From Malania oleifera (taxonomy: Eukaryota > Streptophyta > Magnoliopsida > Santalales > Ximeniaceae): a stretch of 64,000 bases of DNA. A model generated the notes under the pieces. That model was not told the DNA's origin and ran no database searches. It saw nothing but the letters and a program-made list of their open reading frames with translations. The DNA is taken from contig NC_080422.1 in NCBI RefSeq assembly GCF_029873635.1, positions 1,344,001 to 1,408,000 of the forward strand. The letters are read 5' to 3'. Position numbers and translations under genes: made by a program. Shown here piece by piece: positions 54,970 through 64,000 of this stretch (positions within the stretch are counted from its first letter, which is position 1; every line of letters begins with the position of its first letter).

Positions 54970-55785
54970 TATATATATATGTTATCCTTATATATTCATA
55001 CATTTATATATATATATATATATATACACACCACCACCATTTTATTTAATTTAATTAATCTAATTTAATAATATTTAACTAATTAATTACTAATAAATAA
55101 TTTTAATTTAATTTAATTTTTTTCTATTTCATTTATTTGTTTATTTAGTACATTAATTTAATAGTGTTTAACCAATTATTTAATTAATAATTTAAATTAA
55201 TTTTTTATTATTTTTTTTCAGGTTATTACATTAAACATTTGCGTGTGATTGTTTAGATTCAGAGAATGATTTCAATGTTTATGAAAATGCTTTACAAACA
55301 TTATTAAAATGATATTTATGTACCTTATGTTAACCACACGCTGTGTTTAATATATTGTTTCTTCCTTTACTGAAATGTGTTTCAACTGAATATGATTATT
55401 TCTTTTTTAGGACATCCTTGAGGTTGAGTTTAGGGAGAGCATTTTTTAGGAACATAAAGAGAAAGGGTATATGTTTGTTAATACTTGAGGATGTATATAT
55501 TTTATGTTTCATGTTGTTGTGTTTTAAGTCAGTTATGAAAGGAATGATTGTGAAAATAGTGGAATGTTTGGAGAGGTATGTATTTATGGTAATGCAGGTG
55601 TTAGATGGATAGTATGGATGTTATATAGGGGTAGTAAACTCTGGTATTATTGATTATGGTTTTTATATTATATGGAGATTATGTTTATGTTTTCCGCTGA
55701 ATATGTTATGGATTAGGGATTATTAGGGATTTATTAGGTATAAAGTGCCGAACCCGGGTTTAAGGGTTCGGGGCGTTATACTCAG

Positions 55786-56156
55786 CTTGCCCTTCTTTCC
55801 AAATCTCATCAACCCTTTCATCGAAGCGATTCTTAGAAATATCTTACCCCCTACCTCGAATTCCAACTCACAGCAGTGAACATCCGCATAACTCTTCTGC
55901 CTACTCGGAGCGTATTTAATCCTATCCCTAATCAATCTAAACTTCTCAGAAGCATGCTGTATGAGTTCAAGACCCAATATTTTTCATTCACCGACCTCAT
56001 CCCAATACAAAGGAGATCGACACCTTTAACCATACAATGCCTCGAACGGTGCTATCCTGATACTAGCCTAGAAGCTGTTGTTATAGGCAAACTCCACCAA
56101 TGGTAGAAACTAAATCCAACTACCACCGAAGTCCAATACACAAGCTCGTAACATAT
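55786..56156 (-). pseudogene. Element C integrase fragment, right piece
   Basis: The minus strand reads RACVLDFGGSW, FLPLVEFAYNNSF, ASIRIAPFEALYG, RCRSPLYWDEVGE and IKYAPSRQKSYAD, then FEVGGKIFLRIASMKGLMRF and GKKGKLS. This is the C-terminal part of the Ty3 integrase core and following domain, with three or more stops. Everything upstream (catalytic D,D,E, RT, gag) is lost at 56156. Confidence 0.85.
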
Positions 56157-56516
56157 AGAGGTGAGCAAACGGTCGGTTCGGTCAAATTTGGGTAATTAAC
56201 TGAATTAATCGAAAAGTTTGGTTAAATGATGCTGTTAACCGAACTAACCGAACTACTGAATCACACCGAACCGAACCTGACCGAATTACCAATTCGGGTA
56301 ATTCAGTTAACCGATTTAACCGAATTTAACCAAAATTATTTGGGATTAATTGCTAAAAACATAATACAATTATAAATTTTTTTTACCAAATCCAGCTTAA
56401 TTAAACACCTTATCTATTAATTTTATTAATAAAAATGACATTTTACTATTGAACTGTAAGAATAAAATTTACACTGCTACAGTGTTACGTTATCCACCGT
56501 CAGCTTAATTAAGAAA
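56157..56516. mobile_element. Possible DNA-transposon terminus with GGTTAACCGAAC repeats
   Basis: Starts TAGAGGTGAGCAAACGGTCG, resembling hAT-type ends that lead into GGTTCGGTT repeats. The next 180 bases are dense in CGGTTAA / TTAACCGAA in both orientations. There is no coding, and the far terminus was not found because solo LTR I intervenes at 56522. Confidence 0.4.
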
Positions 56517-56521
56517 CTCTT

Positions 56522-58522
56522 TGAAACGACCTGCTGATAAAATAAAATCTTTTTCCCTAGTTTTAAATTCAATCATTAACCTAAACAGCGGAAGGCCAAT
56601 CATATAAAATAAAACCACACATAATACAATACCAGAGTGTCAAACCAACCCACAATACACAATCATCACTATTTTCCTGAAATTACCCTTACTGATACCA
56701 AGGGTTTATAAAAAAAAAACATGCTACCCAAAAATACTCACTCTAAAAAAGGGCAATACAATAGCCCCTTTACTTGCGAGCCTGCTCCGCTCGCCTAGCT
56801 GGTTCACCTAAAAAATAATTCAACATTAGGATGAGCCAACGTTCAGTAAAACAAAATATGCTATTACTAGGGTATGGCTATTGAGCTATAGTTTGGTAAA
56901 AATTATCTGATTTAAAAATAATATGAATAATTGAATCTAAAAATGCTGATATTACATAACGTATAATAAAACCATTAACTACATAACTGAACATGTCATT
57001 CTGTATGAAATTACTTTTCATATTAATACTACTAATTCTGAAAGTCTGATAGTACTCATAATATCTGAAAAATTTCCCTGGATGATTGTATGTCATGATT
57101 TTACCCCTCATGATAGGGTTGTGCGACCCGAAGGCGGGACCTATCTTGGCTGGCCAATCAGGGAAAGTCAACTGAACTCTGATAGTCTGATCGGCCCCCT
57201 CAATCCATATCTGTTGGAGAGCCTGTCCCGACGTGGGCACGATCGACCTCATACCACTTACTATCTGAGTAAAGTGGTTGCACTCTAAACTGAATATCTG
57301 TAGCTACGGTACCGTTTTCTGCTGTCTGATCCATTAGGGTCTAATACTATATAGGTAACTGATATGTGTAACATACTATTTTTACTATGGTTTCTAAAAT
57401 AACCATAACCCCATAGAATTTATCTGAAATTCGAAATAAAACTGACTGAAAATCTGATTTCTGTATAACTGAATTGTTGTCTGAATATCTGTAAATTGGG
57501 GCATCATGGTATTGATAAACGTATTATTCTGAAATTACTAAAAATGCATATTTCTAAATATATTGTACACTGAAAAATTCGTCATTCTATAAACATGCAA
57601 ATATCATGGTTTTTTTGTTAATAACTATAAACATGGTATTCACAAATTCTATAAATATAGTAGTACTGTGCTGTTATCAACTCAAGCCACACAAATAAAT
57701 ATTAATATTAACAGGTTCTGGAAACTGTAAATATATATATATATATATATAATCTGAATAATAATTTGATAAAAATCTATAATCCGTGCTGAAATCGTAA
57801 AAGAGTTTTCTAACATAGCATATTTCCCTTACATGACTATTGGAGAGCCCCTACTAGATATCGGTCCTACACCGTAGGGTTTCCCACTCAACTCCCTAAA
57901 AACAACATTCACCATAACAAAACACCATTATTTGTTTGTCTTCATCATTTCCTACAACTTCCAGAAGGCCAAAAACTGAATAAAAGGCCTTACCCTAATT
58001 CTGGGAAGAAATTCAACTCGATCCCACCAACGATTCACCTCAGCAGACTTCAAGAGAACTCCGCCAGGAGAGTCGTAGTGGCCGCAGATTGTCGATCCGA
58101 AAACTAATGGGGCCGAAATCGAAGAGAGATGGAAGAAGAACCATAGGAGAGAGAGAGAATAGAGAACGACACTGAATTTTTGCATTAATATGAAGTTTTG
58201 CACTATTTATACAGCAAGATTCGTCGACGAGCCACGTCACCTCGTCGACGAGTCCTGTAGAAAGTTCGTCAACGAATCTGCACCCTCATCAACGAATTTT
58301 AGACTTCCCAAAAATCCTCTCTCGGTATCTTCTCATTAACGAGATCCTGAAGAACCCTCGTCGATGAAACCCCTGTGTTCGTCGACGAGTGCTTGGAAAA
58401 TTTCTTGGGTTATTATATCCAAAATGCAATATCGTCGATGTAGTCTACTGCCTCCTTCTGTTTCTATTTCCATTTCCCTCCCTCTTTATTATTTAAAAAT
58501 CATTATTATTCGGGTCGTTACA
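56522..58522 (-). mobile_element. Solo LTR I (family 1), 2001 bp
   Basis: Plus-strand TGAAACGACCTGCTGAT (TGT to TGA change) to CGGGTCGTTACA. Perfect duplication CTCTT (56517-56521, 58523-58527). It contains ATGAGCCAACGTTCAGTAAA (about 56832, the stem-loop in reverse), GGGTTGTGCGACCCGAAGGC (about 57117), a (TA)n tract (57728-57751), a minus-strand TATA box (58203-58211) and a TCGTCGACGA cluster (58218-58440). Confidence 0.9.
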
Positions 58523-58527
58523 CTCTT

Positions 58528-59313
58528 AATTTTGAAGAAAAAAAAAATCTATAATGAAACCATCAGAGGCCCAAATCTAGTCAGCTAGGTGTCTTATCCT
58601 TGCTTAGATAAAATCTAATCAATGTAAAAATAGAACCCTGCTTACACAAAACCTAATCAATGTAAAAATAAAATCGTCTACATACCAAACATGAAATTCT
58701 AATCAATCTAATCTTGAAATTTTTCCTAAAACAATCTAGAAAATCTTCCTAAAAAAATATAATCATTGACCAAACATGAAATTTAAAGGTCTGCAGTGTC
58801 TACTTGGCTTTGAGTTCAAGAGTTCAATGTCCCTAATATTATATTACAGACCAATTTAAAAAATTTGTGCAAAATAATATTAAAAAACAAACATGAAATA
58901 TAAATTGTTTCTGAAAAATTAAAACAAAGACTAGGGCTTCAATGCTTCATACATCAGCTGACGGCAATAATTTCATGGCTTCTTTTATTAGAAACTCCCA
59001 CTGTTCAACTTCTTACATTACAAACTACAATTTCCATGTACTTATTTCACCTGCAACAAACCAAAATAATGATAATTGATAGCATGTAATTTATATGACT
59101 TCCACCAAAACCCAACCCATTCATTTACTACAAGTCCTTCCTACCATCGCACAAAAAGCTGTAACCTATAAATATATGAAAACGACGAACCATTAAAATT
59201 CTAAGTTTTCAACAATTTGTCAAAACAATAAATTATATACTGTCAATAATGATAATTGATAGCATGTAATTTATATGATAAAACACTTAAGCATAATCTC
59301 AATATGAAACTAA
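58528..59313. other. Spacer between LTRs, with a direct repeat
   Basis: AT-rich with no gene. AATAATGATAATTGATAGCA and the next 15 bases occur twice (about 59065 and 59243), about 178 bases apart. Confidence 0.5.
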
Positions 59314-59722
59314 TGTAGTGACTCGAAGAATAATAGCATTTTAATAATAAAGAGGAAGAGAAAAATAGATGCAGAAACAGAAGGAGGTCGTAGACTTCGT
59401 CAACGACATTGCATTTTGGGGAATAAAATAATTTCAAGGAAACGGCCAAGCTTCGTCGACGAATACAGGGTTTCGTCAATGAAGATTTGAAGGATTTCAT
59501 TGACAAATACATGGTTTCGTCGACGAAGGTCTGAAGGATTTCGTCGACGAATATAGGGCTTCGTCGATGAGAAAATACTGAGAGACGGTTCAGGCTGCTC
59601 TGAATTTCGTCGATGAATTTACTGAAAGATTCGTCAACAAAGTGACGTGTCTCATCGACGAATCTAGCCCTATAAATAGATAAAAACTGGATTTTTATTC
59701 ATTTTTTGCACCGCTCTCTCTC

Positions 59723-59753
<31 letters not shown>

Positions 59754-61240
59754 CTACGGATCCTCTCACTTCTCTCTTCTTTTCCGGCCCCACCAGACGC
59801 CGGATTGACAATCCAAAGCCACCATGATGTTCCTGGTGAAGTTCTCTTCAAGTTTGCTAGGACGGATCGTCGGTGGGATTGAGTTGGATTTCATCCCAAA
59901 TTCAAGGTAGGACCTTTTAACCTATTTTTGGCCTTATGGTAGTTATAAAAAATGTTGTAGGCGATGAAATATTGATATTTAGTTCTGGCAAATATTGTTT
60001 TCAGAGTGTTTTGTAGGAGACCCTGCGGGTGTTAGGCTAGTATTCTATAGGGGCTTTCCAGTAGTCAGGTAAGGGAAATATGCTATGCTAGGTATTTTTA
60101 AAATGTTATACAGTTTATTTAATTACGAAAATTATGAATTAAAGTATCGTGTGGCTTGTGAATATGAATATAGTGCGAAAATATGTTTTACAATATTTCA
60201 GTATTCTGATTTTACGATATTTCAGTACCATGATTTTATAAATCTCAGTACCATGATTATACGAATATCAGTATTATGATCACGCAGTTTTATTGTTATG
60301 ATTATGCAGTTGCAGTGTTATGATTATACAGTTATCAAATTTACAGTACAGTTTATGCAACATCATGGTTATCACGATTATTTCAGAATCATGGTAAATC
60401 AGATAATTGTATATAGAAATATATTATATAGTATCAAACCTTGTTGGACTTGCAGCTACAGAGCACGGTACCGTTGCTACAAATACTATGTTACTTTATG
60501 AGTGCAACCACCTATTTAGATAATACGTGGTAAGGTCATTCACCTAGGCCCTTGAAGAGGTTAGGCTCCCCATCCAGATATGGGTTGAGGTGGGCAGATC
60601 GACCTATGGAGTATAATGATTTATTCTTGGTTGGCCAGCTACAGTAAATCCCGCCTACGGGCCGCACAACCCTGTCATGAGGGGGTAAGTCATGACACAA
60701 AGATAGCCAACATTTTCAGTTATTATTACGTATGTATAGTTTTGCAGAAACAGGAAACATACTTACTTATACTAGAAGTATTTTGAATAATAAACTCCAA
60801 TACTATCATGTTAAGCAGTAGGGACAGGGGTGGTGTATTTTATCACTTATATTCAGTTAGACATGTTTATTTGATAATAGATTTCATAATATAGTAGCTC
60901 ATTTGTTACACACTAGTAATAGCATATTTCTTCTTACTGAGCATTGGCTTATCCCAGTGTTGAAACATTTTTCAGGTGATCCAGGTAGGCGAGCTGACCA
61001 GGCTCGCAGATAGAAGGAGCTTCTGTACTACCCTGCCAGTGGAGAGTGAGTTCATTTTGGGAGTATTTTTGTATACCCTAGCTAGTTAAGGGTATTTTGG
61101 GGAACAGACGTATGTATATATTTTGGAAAACATGTAGTACTCTGGTATTGTGTGGTGTGGTATTGTATATATTTACATATGGATATGTTTATTCAGTTCT
61201 GCTTCTTGCTGCTTAGGTTTATGGTTGGGTTTATTCTAGT
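59314..61240 (+). mobile_element. LTR J (family 1), 5' LTR with primer-binding site
   Basis: Starts TGTAGTGACTCGAAG. Palindrome cluster 59393-59665, TATAAATAG 59671-59679, (CT)n leader 59713-59752, TCGTGTGGCTTGTG (about 60147), GAGCACGGTACCGTTGC (about 60459), GGGCCGCACAACCCTGTCAT (about 60658) and stem-loop CTGAGCATTGGCTTATCC (about 60937). It is followed at once by a PBS rather than by the usual GGTCNTTACA end, so its last few tens of bases have been lost. No coding follows: the rest of the element is gone. Confidence 0.8.
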
Positions 61241-61241
61241 A

Positions 61242-61253
61242 TGGTATCAGAGC
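61242..61253 (+). other. Primer-binding site after LTR J
   Basis: TGGTATCAGAGC, an exact initiator tRNA-Met PBS. It shows J was a 5' LTR of an element now deleted downstream. Confidence 0.85.
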
Positions 61254-61329
61254 ATGTAGAATGTTATAGTATAAAAAATACTAAAAAAAAATACCCAGTT
61301 TATTATGCAAGTTGTTATAGTTCCCTTTG

Positions 61330-63600
61330 TCTTTCTTTGTTTGGTGAAATTAGGAATAGCTTACCAATTGGGGGGGTGAATTGGCTTTTTAAAACTTTCT
61401 CTTTAGTTCTTTTAAATTCCTTAACTTCTTTTAATATTTAACCAATTCTTTGACTTGTTTATTTGTTTTGTTAATCAAACAAGAACTTGATTTCTTTTGA
61501 ACAATCAATCAACAATACAATTAAACACAATTAAACATTCAATCTTCAACCACACTTTGAAAGGAAAAACAATCAAACTCACAATTTCCAAATCAACACA
61601 ACCACAATTTATTTACCAAATATAAGTTCACTACAGCACTTTTAGATTGATAAAATCATTTAAGATTTAAGATTCTTGGAATATAAAACAAATCTTTATA
61701 CCATCCAGTCACAATCAATATAATATATGCAACTTTCAGCTTTTAATGTTTTCAACCCTGTGGTGAATGTGAGTTTTTGAACAAAGCCCTGTATATATGA
61801 AATTTCTTCTTCAATATGATGTTCAATATAAAATCCAATTACTCTTTCCAAACTTCAAAATTCAAATAAACTCTTAAGTTAATTTATCTTTGGGGTGTTT
61901 AGCCAAGTAACGTATTCCCATATGGTTTCCGCAAAGAATGGTTCAACTAACGTACTCCCTTTTAGTTTCCACAACCCAAATCAAAATCAAACTTTAAGGT
62001 TTACTTGATTTCCAAATATATGTAGTTTATATGATTTTCAAATTTAAACCATCTACATAATTTAAATATGTTTTGAAAGTAAAGAGTAGGGAAAGAGAGA
62101 GTGAGACAAGATTTTACGAGGTTCCGCTTCAACACAGCCTACGTCCTCGCCCTTGGCAAACCACCAAAGGGTTCCACTATCACAGTTCCTTTACCGGGCG
62201 GAACAAAACCTTTACACACTCCTTCAGTAAGCTAGAGCCTGCCTTTCCAAACGATGTCTCCTCGTTTGGTCACTCCTTAATTAGGCTAGAGCCCGCCTCT
62301 CCAAACAATGTCCCCTCGTTCGATCACTCCTTAATTAAGCTAGAGTCCGCTTCTCTAAGCAATATCCCCTTACTTAGCCAATGATCCGAACACCTCGAAC
62401 CGTCCAAGAACTACAAAAAATATGAAGAAAATACTACGTACAAAGCACTCTCAAAACAGAGTAGATTAGTACAATTTTAGCTCTAGGTACTTCAATAATT
62501 TAAATACCACAAAGAAATAGAATTGAAGTTTAAGAGTAGAATTCACCAAGGGTTCCTTTGTGATTTGATAAAATTCAATATAAGAACCTTGGGTTGGTAT
62601 TTCGAAAGCAATTTAGATGATCTCTCTTCAGGAAGAGTTTGAGCAATTCAAAGCTTTGAAAGAGGTTGAGAGATTTGATACAAGTGTGTTGTGTAATTGC
62701 TTGTCTCTTTGAAATCTTGAGATTAAAGAAGTATTTATAGGCATTCTAGGCTTAGTTTTGTTATTCCCCAAGTGACTTTAAGTGTTTCCCATGTTTCTAC
62801 AACGTTCATATTTTGAAAAACCAATTTTTGAAATCTTCTCGTTGGGGTTTAAAAATAAAAACCCGTGGGGTTAGTCGGCTGGACAGGCGACTGGGTAGTT
62901 AAAAAATCACACGGTTAGTCGGCTGGACAAGTGGTTGACACCATTCTGTCTCCCAAAAATTAATTCAAGAAATTGTCAGTCGGCTGGCAAAACACAGTAT
63001 ATTTTGGGTCAGTCGGCTGACTGCTAGTCGGCTAAGTGATTTTGCCTTGGTTAAGTCAGTCAGCTGGACAGACAAAAAACTAGTTTTTCTTTTTGGTTTT
63101 TCAATTTCAGTTTTACACTCATGATGTGATTTTTCATAAAATATTTTCAAGGATTTAAAAATGAGTTTCTTAAGTCCATATTGGTCCTTTAAAGAGCTCC
63201 AACAATATTTCAAAAGATATTTAAATATTAAAGCACTTACATGAAGACTTCTAAACTTTTTGTTAATCTTGAAAACTTTGAGTCTCCATGTTTTGGTCTT
63301 TTCATCTTCAAGCTTTAAGATACTTCAAGCTTTTCATTGAGTTCTTCTTTATCTTCAAGCTTTATCTTTAAATCCATTTTTGAATCCCTGCTTTAAGCTT
63401 CGTATAATCATCCTTCTTTGAAGTACAAGCTTTCATGAATTCTTCTAAACACTTGACCTTGCATTCATCATTGAATCCTAAAATAACATCACTTAACCAA
63501 ATATGTTAAGTTCTACTTGTTTGTTAGCATCAAAATAAGATGTTAAGCCTTGTAAGGCCAACAGTTTGGCTTATTCACCAATTGTGGACTCCAATGCAAC
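61330..63600 (-). mobile_element. LTR-like repeat with AGTCGGCTG palindromes
   Basis: It contains GGGGGGGTGAATTGGC (about 61370) and GGTTCCGCTTCAACACAGCC-TACGTCC (about 62120), as in the repeat at 42394. A thrice-repeated GAGCCYGCCTCTCCAAACRA block is at 62230-62380. A minus-strand TATA box (plus TATTTATA at 62732-62739) is followed, upstream in minus sense (62872-63085), by eight or so AGTCGGCTGRCT units. Open frames are short and unconserved. Ends are not defined, and the class (unassigned LTR) is inferred from architecture. Confidence 0.45.
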
Positions 63601-63657
63601 CTTTGACAACTCTAAAAAATTGTATAGAAGCACTTGTAAGTTGTAATAATTAATCAT
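63601..63657. other. Short AT-rich spacer
   Basis: Separates the repeat above from the hAT relic. Confidence 0.4.
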
Positions 63658-64000
63658 TCAATGAACAAATGAAAATTTTTGACAATATATAAATATAAAA
63701 TTACCTTTTTCTAGATTTTCAAGGTCATCTATGTCTTTTTCAACCTTAATTGGAGTATATGAATCCCAGATCCAATCTTGTGTACAGATAAGAGTTTGAA
63801 CAATTTTAGGAGTGAAAGAACTCCTAAAGGCATTGAGAACATGCCCCCCCTGTGCTAAAAGTAGACTCTGAAGCAACTGTAAAGATGGGTACTGCTAAAA
63901 CATCACGAACCATACGTTAAAGGACGGGAAACCTTTGACTATTTAACCTTTACTACTCCAAAATATCAAAGCCCTCCACGTCCTTTTCACAATCCTCCCC
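63658..64000 (-). pseudogene. hAT transposase C-terminus (RICESLEEPER/DAYSLEEPER-like), partial and frameshifted
   Basis: The minus strand from the right edge reads EGFDILE with two stops where WW is expected, then NSQRFPVL, RMVRDVLAVPIFTVASES and TFSTGG. A run of seven G (plus strand C at 63844-63850) shifts the frame. It then continues HVLNAFRSSFTPKIVQTLIC, TQDWIWDSYTPIKVEKD and DDLENLEKG. This is the hAT C-terminal dimerisation domain (AVP-STVASESAFSTGG-LD-FRSSL-P--VEALIC-DW). A GT donor follows LEKG. The element continues beyond 64000. Stops and the frameshift make it inactive here. Confidence 0.85.

Larger units (their letters stand above)
48234..55230 (-). mobile_element. Solo LTR F (family 2, inverted inside D), about 2.6 kb net
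   Basis: Plus-strand start TGTAACGCCCCGAACCC is the reverse complement of D's end, and its plus-strand end TTTCAGGTTATTACA of D's AT-rich start, so D and F are the same family in opposite orientation. Target duplication TTAAA is perfect. It contains CATCTTTCAGCTGTTTTACC tandem repeats (51366-51545), the reversed stem-loop GGGTGAGACACATCTCAATA (about 48637), a promoter-proximal hairpin (52512-52528) and a CT/GA-rich leader (52440-52500). It is interrupted by E at TCAAG and by G at TATAT. Confidence 0.9.
46454..55780 (+). mobile_element. Solo LTR D (family 2), about 2.3 kb net, enlarged to 9.3 kb by nested insertions
   Basis: Begins TGTAGTGATCCCAAAA and ends AAGGGTTCGGGGCGTTATA. Flanked by perfect duplications CTCAG (46449-46453, 55781-55785); deleting it rejoins the element C reading frame. 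It has a perfect hairpin with 12-bp arms (46617-46644) after a (TA)n, a CAGCTGAAAGACAGCC repeat zone (47590-47720) and TTGTGTGGCATGAG (about 47472). It is interrupted at TTAAA (48229-48233, 55231-55235) by inverted solo LTR F. Sequence on both sides (ATCTCGTGGGTTAAA / CATTTGCGTGTG) matches one continuous LTR when compared with F. No coding region is present, so it is a solo LTR. Confidence 0.9.

Noticed and set aside
46454-55780. A single intact 9.3-kb retrotransposon
   Set aside because: No gag-pol, PBS or polypurine tract lies between its ends. The interior resolves into nested solo LTRs with their own target duplications.

Overview
This is nuclear DNA of a flowering plant, almost certainly a eudicot. 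It is AT-rich, has spliced genes with GT-AG introns, plant ubiquitin-protease and plant PHD-finger coding exons, plant Ty3/gypsy retrotransposons primed by initiator tRNA-Met, RTE- and L1-type LINEs, a TRIM, MITEs and a hAT relic. I see no bacterial-style operon, rRNA, tRNA or CRISPR array.

Left part (about 1-26,300) is genic, and both genes are on the minus strand. The window's left edge cuts a ubiquitin-specific protease of the UBP8/9/10/11 type: only its first coding exon (709-860), a 5'-UTR intron and a TATA-box promoter (1268-1275) are inside. The second gene is complete. Eight coding exons between 25679 and 4213 join in frame at GT-AG junctions into an 1161-residue protein. It has an N-terminal Cys4-His-Cys3 PHD finger, a long Ser-rich disordered middle, and a conserved C-terminal helical module followed by basic nuclear-localisation stretches. 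Its introns 2 (6.4 kb) and 5 (10.0 kb) are swollen by transposons. Intron 2 holds a MITE inside an RTE LINE inside an L1-like LINE. Intron 5 is mostly one decayed Tat-type gypsy element, interrupted by a gag-protease gypsy relic, a solo LTR and an L1 fragment.

The middle (26,300-30,400) is the gene's upstream flank. It has no gene but holds a well-preserved 663-bp TRIM (27801-28463).

Right part (30,389-64,000) is a gene-free stack of nested LTR retrotransposons, mainly of the Tekay/Del chromovirus kind. One 10.0-kb element (31018-41030, TSD GTGGG) with an integrase-deleted gag-pol sits inside an older LTR and carries a solo LTR of its own (38973-41001, TSD TAAAT). At 44,051-56,156 a truncated element contains a solo LTR (46454-55780, TSD CTCAG). 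That contains an inverted solo LTR of the same family (48234-55230, TSD TTAAA), which contains two further solo LTRs (48926-50952, TSD TCAAG; 52633-54969, TSD TATAT). Another solo LTR lies at 56522-58522 (TSD CTCTT), and an LTR with primer-binding site at 59314-61253. A decayed hAT transposase end is at the right edge.

The most unusual signals are structural features shared by LTRs that otherwise differ: arrays of short CpG-rich palindromes near a TATA box (TCGTCGACGA in one family, other palindromes in others), tandem hairpin minisatellites at a matching LTR position, a conserved TGAG-N6-CTCA stem-loop, and a hairpin near the promoter whose sequence differs between copies while its pairing is kept. 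All coordinates come from reading the sequence by eye; no alignment or database search was run.
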